Shown: piece by piece, positions 45,705 to 53,310 of the stretch
How the letters are laid out: each line of letters begins with the position of its first letter
How positions within the stretch are numbered: position 1 is the stretch's first letter
NCBI GenBank assembly: GCA_030835385.1
Contig: JAURPI010000016.1
Span: forward strand, 369,255-433,254
Source of the DNA: Alphaproteobacteria bacterium
GTDB lineage: Bacteria; Pseudomonadota; Alphaproteobacteria; Rhodospirillales; Rhodospirillaceae
Reading direction: 5' to 3'
DNA: 64,000 nt
Made by a program: the position numbers and the translations under genes
Notes under the pieces: generated by a model
What the model was told of the DNA's origin: nothing
Databases searched by the model: none
The model's input: only the letters and a program-made list of their open reading frames with translations

Positions 45705-46622
45705 TCAGCCCCCCTTCCGTGCGGCAATGTCTGCGGCGCACGCATCGTAGTAATTTTCGTAATAGTACTCAGCGATCTCGCGGCCGGTGGCGACCCAGAC
45801 ATCTTCTTTGGCGTGCCCGGTGATGTATTCCAGTGCCTCTTCAAAGCCCCGTATGCGATGAGGATGGCCGACCGCATAGGCGTGCAACGGTATGCACATC
45901 ACTGTGCCGCAGTCTTCGCCTTCAAGGAGCAGTTGATCAAATTGGTCTTTGATCATCTGCCCATAGCGGCGTGGTGTACCGAGATAGGCGTTGTAGACAA
46001 TGATATCGTTGATCTCCAACGAGTAGGGCATGGAAATTAAACGCCCACTCTTCACGTTGATCGGTTGCGGCATGTCGTCTTGAAACAAGTCGCAGCTATA
46101 GAGAAAGCCGTACTCAGCCAGCAAGTCGATGGTGCGTTCTGTATGGGTGAGGGCGGGAGCGAGGTATCCCGCGAGCTTTTGCCCGGTGGCTTTCATCACG
46201 GACTCAAGACTGTCTTCCAGGATGGCGCGCTCTTGCGCCTCGTCCATCTCGTAGGAATAGCGCGTGTTGTAAATGCCGTGCGAGAAAAACTCCCAGTCAC
46301 GCTCTTTGGCTTCTTCGATCAACTCGGGGTGATGGTCAATCAGTCCGATGTTTAAGGAGACAGAGCCGCGGACATTATACTTGTCCATCACATCCATCAC
46401 CCGGCGATGCCCGGCACGATTGCCGTAGTCCCGGCTCGCGGCCATCAGCACGTCAGGGCTGGGGCGCGGCCAAGCTTTGCGCAAAGGATTAACCGGCGGG
46501 TCGAGTTCGTAGAACTCAATATTTGGCGCGACCCAAAACGCGACCTTCGCCCCGTTGGGCCAGGTGATTTTCGGACGGCCTTCGTAGGGCCAATAGTCGT
46601 AGAGTTCGAGATCGGGCTTCAC
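45705..46622 (-). CDS. PuuE-like polysaccharide-deacetylase-fold hydrolase, paralog
   Basis: 305 residues, GTG at 46622 with GGGAGG. Same family as the neighbour: NGAKVAFWVAPNIEFYELDP, RDYGNRAGHRRVMDVMDKYN, the metal motif WEFFSHGIYNTRYSYEMDEA, and GQKLAGYLAPALTHTERTID. YSCDLFQDDMPQPINVKSGR is shared with the paralog (YSCDWGNDDMPYQMNEAAG). No signal peptide. Two adjacent copies suggest either two steps on related rings or a hetero-oligomer. The amidase gene upstream and VOC genes downstream are on the same strand. Confidence 0.8.
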   Translation of the reverse strand: MKPDLELYDYWPYEGRPKITWPNGAKVAFWVAPNIEFYELDPPVNPLRKAWPRPSPDVLMAASRDYGNRAGHRRVMDVMDKYNVRGSVSLNIGLIDHHPELIEEAKERDWEFFSHGIYNTRYSYEMDEAQERAILEDSLESVMKATGQKLAGYLAPALTHTERTIDLLAEYGFLYSCDLFQDDMPQPINVKSGRLISMPYSLEINDIIVYNAYLGTPRRYGQMIKDQFDQLLLEGEDCGTVMCIPLHAYAVGHPHRIRGFEEALEYITGHAKEDVWVATGREIAEYYYENYYDACAADIAARKGG

Positions 46623-46670
46623 GCACCCCTCCCTATATTTATCGGATAAACGAAAACAATTGCGTACCGC

Positions 46671-47333
46671 TTAGCTTTGACCCTTCAGCCAGGCTTTAAC
46701 GGTATCAACGGACTCAACATCGCAATACTTCAATGCGAGATCTGTCAAATTGGCGAAGTGATAGCTCTCATGTTTGTCGGCAACGCATTCTTCGATGATG
46801 GTTGTGCGATAACCACGTGACAAACTGTCAACACCCATCGCGCGCACGCAACCGGATGTCGACCCTCCGGTGACCAAGATTGTATCAACTTGGTGGTACA
46901 CGAGAAGCGACTGAAGGTTTGTTTCAAAGAACGGCGACGGCATTTTCTTGTCCATGACGATATCGCTGTCTTTGATGTCGAGACGATCATCAAACTCGGA
47001 TCGCTCAGAGCCATACTTGATGTTTTGCAAGCTGTCGGGGGTGTCTGTTCTCGTGCCCCAAACACCACAGTCTTCACCTGATTCGACGTAAGCCACATAG
47101 GTCCAGATCACTGGCCAGCCACAGGCGCGCATCAATTCTGCGACTTCATTGACGTATTGCAATTGGTTGGGGTCGGTCTCGTAGGCGGTCTTAAATAGGT
47201 CCGTCCGGGTGTAGGCCTTTTGGATGTCGATATTGACCAGAGCGGCTTTATTGCCGAAGCCGAATTTGGCTCGCGCTGGATTGGCTTTAACGTCTTCGTA
47301 GAGCTGACGAGCTGTCTTGTCTGACATCTCCAT
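46671..47333 (-). CDS. Isochorismatase-fold amidohydrolase (N-carbamoylsarcosine amidase-like)
   Basis: 220 residues. Cysteine-hydrolase triad: Asp36 (NIDIQKAY), Lys129 or Lys130 (VMDKKMPSPFF) and Cys162 (GGSTSGCVRAMGVDSLSRGY). The TSGCVRA loop with the cis-peptide and the long N-terminal helix resemble N-carbamoylsarcosine amidase and ureidoacrylate/maleamate hydrolases, which remove ammonia or carbamate from linear amides. This is a logical step after ring opening by the PuuE-like enzymes. The 159 bases upstream (to 47492) hold no gene; a GC hairpin CACCGC-AGAC-GCGGTG is at 47380-47395. Confidence 0.87.
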   Translation of the reverse strand: MEMSDKTARQLYEDVKANPARAKFGFGNKAALVNIDIQKAYTRTDLFKTAYETDPNQLQYVNEVAELMRACGWPVIWTYVAYVESGEDCGVWGTRTDTPDSLQNIKYGSERSEFDDRLDIKDSDIVMDKKMPSPFFETNLQSLLVYHQVDTILVTGGSTSGCVRAMGVDSLSRGYRTTIIEECVADKHESYHFANLTDLALKYCDVESVDTVKAWLKGQS

Positions 47334-47492
47334 GGTGATGCGTCCCCTATATCTTATATGGCGTGCGTTGCCTTGTTTTCACCGCAGACGCGGTGTGCTT
47401 GGAACAGAGAATAGCGTTGAGTCCGAGAGAATCAAACCATACAGGTGGTGTGGCGAGGGTGCTCGCAGTCTCTCGTTCGCGTTGTGACGCCG

Positions 47493-48395
47493 CTATTCTG
47501 CGGCTTTTTTCACGTCCGGGTCGTAGCGCTTGCCGCTTTCAAGCAGATCGGTCGTGCCGAGAAGGTCGTTGAGGCCATTAAAATCGAACATCCGGTCCCT
47601 AACTTGTTTGGTCGAGCCGTCTTGTTTAAGGGCGGTTAGGTAGTCCTGTCCGGCCTTGGCAACCATGCGAATCATCGCACCGGGGAAAATAATAAACTTG
47701 AATCCAAGGCTGCCCAATTCTTCGGCTGAGGAGAGGGGCGTTTTGCCACCCTCGACCATGTTGGCCAGCAAAGGCACGCGACCAGCAAAGCGGTCGCCGA
47801 TGGTTTTCAATTCGTCCAGAGAGCGCGGCGCCTCGATGAACAACATGTCGGCTCCAGCCTCCATGTAGGCTTCTGCCCGGTCGAGAGCCGCATCGAACCC
47901 TTCAACGGCAATCGCATCGGTGCGTCCAACGATCACCGTGTTGTCGTCCAGTCGCGCATCTAAGGCGGCTTTGATCTTGCCCGTCATTTCGTCTGTCGAG
48001 ACCAAGGTCTTGCCATCGAGATGACCACATCGCTTTGGCATCGTTTGATCTTCGAGCTGAATGCCCGAGGCTCCTGCGCGCTCAAACATGCGCACCGTCC
48101 GTTGCGTGTTAAGCGCGTTGCCGAACCCCGTATCTGCGTCTACAACGAACGGAATTTCAATACGATCGCGAATCTTAGACACCGTGTCAGCGACCTCGGT
48201 GCATGTGGTGAGTCCAATGTCGGATCGTCCTAAACGAGAGTAGGCAATGCTGGCGCCCCCAATGTAGGCGCACTCAAACCCTGCTTGCTCGACAAGCAGT
48301 CCAGTCAAGCCGTCGTACATTCCGGGCGCAATTGCCGTCTTTGGCGCGGCGAGGATTTCTCGCAGGCGTTTTGTATGACTTCCAGTGGCTGTCAT
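47493..48395 (-). CDS. PEP-mutase/isocitrate-lyase superfamily C-C lyase
   Basis: 300 residues, TIM-barrel. YIGGASIAYSRLGRSDIGL, the metal-binding DADTGFGN (86-93), EDQTMPKRCGH with the catalytic Cys loop KRCGH (121-125), and VGRTDAIAVEGFDAAL. The KRCGH loop marks true lyases (2-methylisocitrate or 2,3-dimethylmalate type) as opposed to phosphonate mutases or oxaloacetate decarboxylases. The product would be pyruvate or glyoxylate plus an acid. Overlaps the LeuD-like gene by 4 bases; the pairing with a LeuC/LeuD-type dehydratase resembles the 2,3-dimethylmalate module of nicotinate-fermenting bacteria (inference). Confidence 0.85.
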   Translation of the reverse strand: MTATGSHTKRLREILAAPKTAIAPGMYDGLTGLLVEQAGFECAYIGGASIAYSRLGRSDIGLTTCTEVADTVSKIRDRIEIPFVVDADTGFGNALNTQRTVRMFERAGASGIQLEDQTMPKRCGHLDGKTLVSTDEMTGKIKAALDARLDDNTVIVGRTDAIAVEGFDAALDRAEAYMEAGADMLFIEAPRSLDELKTIGDRFAGRVPLLANMVEGGKTPLSSAEELGSLGFKFIIFPGAMIRMVAKAGQDYLTALKQDGSTKQVRDRMFDFNGLNDLLGTTDLLESGKRYDPDVKKAAE

Positions 48396-48913
48396 TTTGG
48401 CATGGCTCCTGTTTTGAGTTCCCCGGCGTCGATTTTCTTTTTGAGGTAAGGCATCAATCCGCCCATTGAGATCATCTCCATGAGATGTTCGGGGATAGGC
48501 GAGACGGAATAGCTTTTGCCTGTCGTTTTGTTTTCGACTGTGCCCGCTATGGCGTCAACAGTCACTTCGTCTTTGGCGCTGATCTCGTCTGCTTCTGGAA
48601 AAACCAAAGCCGGTACACCGAAGTTCAGCATATTGCGGTAAAAAATACGCGCATAGGACTTGGCCAGAATTGCGCCCACTTTCATATGGGCAAATGACAA
48701 CGCCGCCTGTTCACGCGCGGAGCCGACACCGAATGCGCGCCCAGCGACGACAATGTCTCCCGGTTGCACATTTGACGCAAAGTCCGGGTCGACTGCTTCG
48801 AGGCAATGGCTGGCCATCACCTCGACGGATTCCTTGAAGTAAATCCCTGGTGCCATGACATCTGAGTTGATCTCATCACCAAAGACCCACGCCTTGCCCG
48901 TGACCGCACTCAT
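48392..48913 (-). CDS. LeuD-type dehydratase small subunit
   Basis: 173 residues, the swivel domain of aconitase-family enzymes. GKAWVFGDEINSDVMAPGIY opens the domain; AGRAFGVGSAREQAALSFAH contains the G-S-x-R-E active-site loop; AKSYARIFYRNMLNFGVPAL is the conserved C-terminal face. Together with the large subunit it would move a hydroxyl group on a dicarboxylate by dehydration and rehydration. Both ends overlap neighbours by 4 bases. True leucine biosynthesis is unlikely here because no other leu gene is near and a C-C lyase follows. Confidence 0.88.
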   Translation of the reverse strand: MSAVTGKAWVFGDEINSDVMAPGIYFKESVEVMASHCLEAVDPDFASNVQPGDIVVAGRAFGVGSAREQAALSFAHMKVGAILAKSYARIFYRNMLNFGVPALVFPEADEISAKDEVTVDAIAGTVENKTTGKSYSVSPIPEHLMEMISMGGLMPYLKKKIDAGELKTGAMPK

Positions 48914-50181
48914 GACAGTAGCTCCCGAGGGTCAACAATATGTCCAGCGACTGCCGCTGCCGCCACGGTATAGGGCGACCCAAGGTAAACGAGTGACTCA
49001 TTTGATCCCATGCGGCCTTGGAAATTACGGTTGGTCGACGAAATGCACACTTCGCCGTCGGCGATGATGCCAGCCCCCAAACCTGCACAGGCTCCGCAGC
49101 CCGACGGCAAGATCATGCCACCGGCTTCGGTGATGGTTGCCAGTGTTCCGTCTGCCGCAGCCTCCGTCATAATTTTTTTGGAGGACGGTGCAACCATAAG
49201 GCGCGTGCCCGACTTAACTTGCTTCCCTTTAAGCACCGACGCGACCATATGCAGGTCTGTCAGCTTGGCGCCGACGCAGGCGCCAATGTAGGCCTGATCC
49301 ACATGAATTTGATCTTTCTCGTAGTCTTCTGCGGGTGCGGAGTTAGATGGCTTATGCGGCGCGGCCACCTGTGGCGCAAGTGTGTCAGCATCGAAAGAAT
49401 GTTCAGCACAGAAAGTCGCGTCGTCATCGCTGCGCCAGTCCAGTGCATACTCTGAAGGTTCTGTCCCTCCGGCTCGGATAGCCTCTAGGGTGATCTCATC
49501 CGGGGCAATCAGACCGGTCTCGGCGCCCAGCTCAGCCGCCATGTTGGTCAGCACCATGCGTTCCATCATCGACATCTCGCGGATGGTCGGTCCGCCGTAC
49601 TCGACAACCTTAAAGGCGTTCTCCATGCCCAGTTCACGCGCGAGAAACAGCATGATGTCTTTTGCTGCAACACCGTCTCCGAATGTTCCAGACCAGTCGA
49701 CTTTGATCGTCTCGGGAACCACTGACCAAATATTGCCGGTCACCACAACTCCACTCATTTCAATGGCGCCAAAGCCAGCCATGTAGCAACCGAAAGCGCC
49801 GCCCATTGTTGAGTGGCTGTCCCCACCGCAACAAAACATGCCCGGCTGCAAGTGTCCGTTCTCGGCCATTAGGACATGGCAAATGCCTTCCATGTCGTAG
49901 AAGTGTTTGATGTCGAACTTCTTCACGAAGTCACGGGTCAATTTCAGAATCGCCGCACTTTGCGGATCAGCGGCGGGAACAAAATGATCGGCGACCACAA
50001 CGACTTTCTCGTTGTCGTAAACGCCGACCCCAAGCTGCTCTAAGCGCGGCCAAATTTTACGGGGTCCGCCTGAATCCAAAATCATCGCCAGATCAACCGC
50101 ACAGGTAACGATTTCTCCAGGGGTCACGGACTCTTTGCCAGATGCCCGCGCCATGATTTTCTGTATGAGTGTCTCGCCCAT
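48910..50181 (-). CDS. LeuC/aconitase-type dehydratase large subunit
   Basis: 423 residues. Iron-sulfur ligands: Cys302 in AYIGACVGAKLTDLHMVASV, and Cys362 and Cys365 in LPSGCGACAGLGAGI. FCCGGDSHSTMGGAFGCYMA is the conserved His/Asp region, and STNRNFQGRMG the substrate loop. The first ligand normally lies in SCTNGR; here it is ACVGAK, so substrate contacts differ from standard isopropylmalate isomerase. First gene of the three-gene dehydratase/lyase operon. A 186-base spacer separates it from the divergent methyltransferase gene. Confidence 0.88.
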   Translation of the reverse strand: MGETLIQKIMARASGKESVTPGEIVTCAVDLAMILDSGGPRKIWPRLEQLGVGVYDNEKVVVVADHFVPAADPQSAAILKLTRDFVKKFDIKHFYDMEGICHVLMAENGHLQPGMFCCGGDSHSTMGGAFGCYMAGFGAIEMSGVVVTGNIWSVVPETIKVDWSGTFGDGVAAKDIMLFLARELGMENAFKVVEYGGPTIREMSMMERMVLTNMAAELGAETGLIAPDEITLEAIRAGGTEPSEYALDWRSDDDATFCAEHSFDADTLAPQVAAPHKPSNSAPAEDYEKDQIHVDQAYIGACVGAKLTDLHMVASVLKGKQVKSGTRLMVAPSSKKIMTEAAADGTLATITEAGGMILPSGCGACAGLGAGIIADGEVCISSTNRNFQGRMGSNESLVYLGSPYTVAAAAVAGHIVDPRELLS

Positions 50182-50367
50182 TCCGTCCCTATGTGTCTTT
50201 GTCTCTGGTCTGACTGTAGTGCGTCACGTAGGCCGGACCAACAGGGCACCGGCGTCTTCGCGCCTTGAATTTTCCAATGAAATTGCTTGAGATCAAAGGC
50301 GAACCGGCCATATTCCGTAATATAGTAATCTCTATAGCCGCCCAACTTAACCGAAGCCGAGAGCGCC
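50182..50367. promoter_or_regulatory. Divergent intergenic region
   Basis: 186 bases between the dehydratase operon (minus) and the methyltransferase gene (plus). It should contain both promoters. AT-rich stretches such as TAATATAGTAATC (about 50320-50332) could hold a plus-strand -10. No clear operator was found. Confidence 0.25.
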
Positions 50368-51609
50368 ATGAGTAGTTCCGTCCCCTTGCCACCGCCCTAT
50401 GACCGTTTGAACCGGCATTCGTTGTTGCCCGTTCCCAGTCATGACGATGCGGCGCGGATGAATTTTCTGGCCAATATGAATGTCCATGTTGGGGCTGTGT
50501 TGTTTCCTGGTGTCTCTGCGGCGTTTGAAGCCAAGGTAAAGCCAGCATTCGAAAAAGAACACGGTCGTGCACCAGCGTCTTCTGTTGAAGTGCGCGACGC
50601 CATGAAACCAGATCCCGTGTTTCAAGCCTGGTCAGCATTGCGCCGGAACACCCAGGAAGCTCGCCAACAGGTTGGCCGGTCTTTTGTTTATCGTCAGATC
50701 GACGGTTTGGTTGAGCGGGCTAAAACATTGAACGCGGGCAGCAACCGGCTGCGGTTGGATTCGTCCGTTGAGGTGCCGCGCTACATTGCTGCAGCAGACA
50801 ACCACGTCATGCCGGGGAGTTATTACACCGAGGTTGTCCCGGATGATGTCTCAGCGCCGGCCAATTACGAGTCCGGCCACTTTGTCACTGTTGCTGGCGG
50901 CACCGGTCCCAAGAGCGATCTGGTCGGGCGCACTATGGCAGAGTGGCTAAAAGACAATCACCCAGATTTTAGGCCGAAGCGCATTGTGGATTTTGGTGCG
51001 GGAGGTGGCTTCAACACCATTCCCTTGGCCGAGGCGTATCCTGATGCTGAGGTCTGGGCCGTCGACATAGCGGCCCCGATGCTTCGGTATGGTCACGCCC
51101 GTGCCAAAGAGATGGGAATTGAAAACATCATCTTTCAGCAGGCCGACGTTGAATCCGTTGAGATCGAACCGGGTAGTGTCGACTTGGTTCTATCTGCGAT
51201 GTTCTTTCATGAGACATCAACAAAGGCGATGCGCTCAATCCTTGAAAAGGCTCATACCTTGCTCAAGCCGGGGGGGTTGATGCTGCATATGGAGCAGCCC
51301 AATTTTGATCCTGACACCACACCTTTCGAGAAATTCGTCCGCGATTGGGACTGCTGGTACAACGCCGAACCGTTTTGGGCCAGGCTGCACACCATGGATG
51401 TGATCGAGGAAATGGTATCCGCCGGGTTCGATCGGGCTGACACCTTTGAAACGTCACAACCGGTCAATCGCCATGACCCAACCTATCCTGAATGGTGCGG
51501 GTCCTTTAGTCGGCATGCCCATGAAGCCAAGATGCGCGAAGGCGCGGAAAAGCCGAACCCCAAGAAATCCGGCGGCATGTATATGTTTGGCGCAACTAAA
51601 CAACAATAA
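50368..51609 (+). CDS. Class I SAM-dependent methyltransferase
   Basis: 413 residues. The SAM-binding core begins near residue 208: RIVDFGAGGGFNTIPLAEAY, then VWAVDIAAPMLRYG, QADVESVEIEPGSVDLVLSA and LLKPGGLMLHMEQP. The first 200 residues form an extra N-terminal domain with little similarity I can name (helical, for example FEAKVKPAFEKEHGRAPASS). Such extended forms occur in methyltransferases acting on small molecules or quinones. Acceptor unknown. It heads a plus-strand set with the acyl-CoA dehydrogenase 76 bases downstream. Confidence 0.8.
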   Translation: MSSSVPLPPPYDRLNRHSLLPVPSHDDAARMNFLANMNVHVGAVLFPGVSAAFEAKVKPAFEKEHGRAPASSVEVRDAMKPDPVFQAWSALRRNTQEARQQVGRSFVYRQIDGLVERAKTLNAGSNRLRLDSSVEVPRYIAAADNHVMPGSYYTEVVPDDVSAPANYESGHFVTVAGGTGPKSDLVGRTMAEWLKDNHPDFRPKRIVDFGAGGGFNTIPLAEAYPDAEVWAVDIAAPMLRYGHARAKEMGIENIIFQQADVESVEIEPGSVDLVLSAMFFHETSTKAMRSILEKAHTLLKPGGLMLHMEQPNFDPDTTPFEKFVRDWDCWYNAEPFWARLHTMDVIEEMVSAGFDRADTFETSQPVNRHDPTYPEWCGSFSRHAHEAKMREGAEKPNPKKSGGMYMFGATKQQ

Positions 51610-51685
51610 GCGCACGCTTGCTGTTGTTCGCGGAGGGCGATCCCCGGTAAAGTAGCCCAAATAATATAATAAGGGATCGCACCAC

Positions 51686-52909
51686 ATGGCCGCAGAAGCG
51701 TCAGCGGAGACGCAACCCGTCTCATACGCCACCAAATGGGGAAAGTTTGTCTGGGAAGACCCGCTTCTCCTCGAAGAGCAATTCACCGAAGAAGAGCGCA
51801 TGGTGCGCGACAGCGCGCGGGCTTATGCCCAGGACAAGTTGCTGCCCAGGATCACCGAGGCCTATCGCGGCGAACTCTATGATCCCGACCTGTATTCGGA
51901 AATGGGCGCGCAGGGATTACTTGGCGCGACCGCACCCGAAGCCTATGGCGGCTCGGCGCTCGGTCACGTGGCGTATGGGTTGATTGCCCGCGAACTCGAG
52001 AAGGTCGACTCAGGCTATCGTTCAATGATCAGCGTTCAGTCGTCACTCGTCATCTATCCGATCTCGGCCTACGGCACCGAAGAGCAACGGCAAAAGTATT
52101 TGCCCGGGTTGATCAAAGGGGAGTTGGTCGGTTGTTTTGGTCTTACCGAACCAGACTCTGGTTCCGATCCGGGCAGCATGACCACCCGGGCCAAAAAGAC
52201 AGATGCCGGTTACGTACTGTCTGGCACTAAGTCGTGGATTTCAAATTCTCCTGTGGCCGATGTTTTTGTCGTATGGGCGAAAACCGAAGACGACGTTATC
52301 CGAGGCTTCATTCTTGAAAAGGGGATGAAAGGCCTGTCAGCACCAAAGATTGAAGGCAAACTGAGTTTGCGGGCGTCCCTTACCGGACAAATTGTCATGG
52401 AAGGCGTCGAGGTTGGCGAAGATGCGCTGATGCCCAACGTCCAAGGACTTAAAGGTCCGTTCGGTTGCCTCAACAAAGCGCGGTTCGGTATTGCCTGGGG
52501 CACCATGGGCGCCGCGGAAGCGTGTTGGCATGCAGCGCGGCAGTACACGTTAGACCGCAAACAATTCGGCAAACCCTTAGCGCAGACTCAGCTAATTCAA
52601 AAGAAGCTTGCAGACATGCAAACGGAAATCACACTCGGTCTGACGGCCGCACTTCATGTTGGCCGTAAGGTCGATGCGGGGATTTGCGCCCCAGAAGACA
52701 TTTCGCTGATCAAACGCAACAACGCCGGCAAGGCGCTGGATATCGCCCGGATGGCGCGAGACATGCACGGCGGTAATGGGATTGTTGATGAGTTTCATGT
52801 CATGCGTCATTCCATGAATCTGGAAACCGTCAATACCTACGAAGGCACCCATGACGTGCATGCGCTTATCCTGGGTCGCGCCCAAACCGGGCTCCAGGCG
52901 TTCTTTTAG
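51686..52909 (+). CDS. gcdH: Glutaryl-CoA dehydrogenase-like acyl-CoA dehydrogenase
   Basis: 407 residues. [20 protein letters not shown], then [20 protein letters not shown], the FAD block [20 protein letters not shown], and the C-terminal [20 protein letters not shown] followed by [16 protein letters not shown] with the catalytic Glu in [25 protein letters not shown] is a hallmark of the glutaryl-CoA dehydrogenase branch, which oxidises and decarboxylates glutaryl-CoA to crotonyl-CoA. The S-G-Y-R-S block after LEKVD matches the substrate Arg region. A glutaryl-CoA intermediate would fit degradation of cyclic or aromatic acids. The YciI-like gene follows 9 bases later. Confidence 0.88.
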   Translation: MAAEASAETQPVSYATKWGKFVWEDPLLLEEQFTEEERMVRDSARAYAQDKLLPRITEAYRGELYDPDLYSEMGAQGLLGATAPEAYGGSALGHVAYGLIARELEKVDSGYRSMISVQSSLVIYPISAYGTEEQRQKYLPGLIKGELVGCFGLTEPDSGSDPGSMTTRAKKTDAGYVLSGTKSWISNSPVADVFVVWAKTEDDVIRGFILEKGMKGLSAPKIEGKLSLRASLTGQIVMEGVEVGEDALMPNVQGLKGPFGCLNKARFGIAWGTMGAAEACWHAARQYTLDRKQFGKPLAQTQLIQKKLADMQTEITLGLTAALHVGRKVDAGICAPEDISLIKRNNAGKALDIARMARDMHGGNGIVDEFHVMRHSMNLETVNTYEGTHDVHALILGRAQTGLQAFF

Positions 52910-52918
52910 GAGTTAGAA

Positions 52919-53275
52919 ATGAAGTTTGCTTTTATATGCACGGACAATGGCAACCAGGACGAAACCCGATCCCGCCATCTATTAGAGCACCTGCGTTACG
53001 TCGAAAGCGTGCTCGACAAAATTGTCGTCGCTGGGCCGTGTGCACCATCCGACGAAAGTGACGAGCGTCAGTTCCAGGGGTCGATCATGGTTTATGAAGC
53101 AGACAGTGAGGCCGAAGCTCACGCCCTGTTTGATGGTGATCCATACGTTAAGAACGGTGTGTGGCAAAAAGTCCGCGTGATGCCGTTTACCCCAGTCGCC
53201 GGGCAGATGGTCGGTGGAAAAACATGGCGCATCGAATATGGTAGAATGGTGCGCGCTGAGCCGCATGGGCTTTAA
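52919..53275 (+). CDS. YciI-like protein
   Basis: 118 residues. Small alpha-beta barrel of the YCII family: MKFAFICTDNGNQDETRSRH at the start, then HLRYVESVLDKIVVAGPCAP, and SIMVYEADSEAEAHALFDGD before PYVKNGVWQKV. The His and Asp pair of YciI proteins is partly visible. These proteins resemble muconolactone isomerase-like folds and often accompany aromatic degradation genes. Tightly placed between the dehydrogenase and the FAD oxidase. Specific role unknown. Confidence 0.8.
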   Translation: MKFAFICTDNGNQDETRSRHLLEHLRYVESVLDKIVVAGPCAPSDESDERQFQGSIMVYEADSEAEAHALFDGDPYVKNGVWQKVRVMPFTPVAGQMVGGKTWRIEYGRMVRAEPHGL

Positions 53276-53310
53276 TCAACACGCAACAACTTAGACATGG
53301 GAGTACTGAG

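Noticed and set aside
45408..46040. Plus-strand frame across the two PuuE-like genes
   Set aside because: It crosses two real minus-strand genes and their junction and has no recognisable domain.
47380..47395. GC hairpin in the 159-base gap before the amidase gene as terminator
   Set aside because: On the minus strand, the direction of transcription, it is followed by AAAACAAGG and not by a U-tract.
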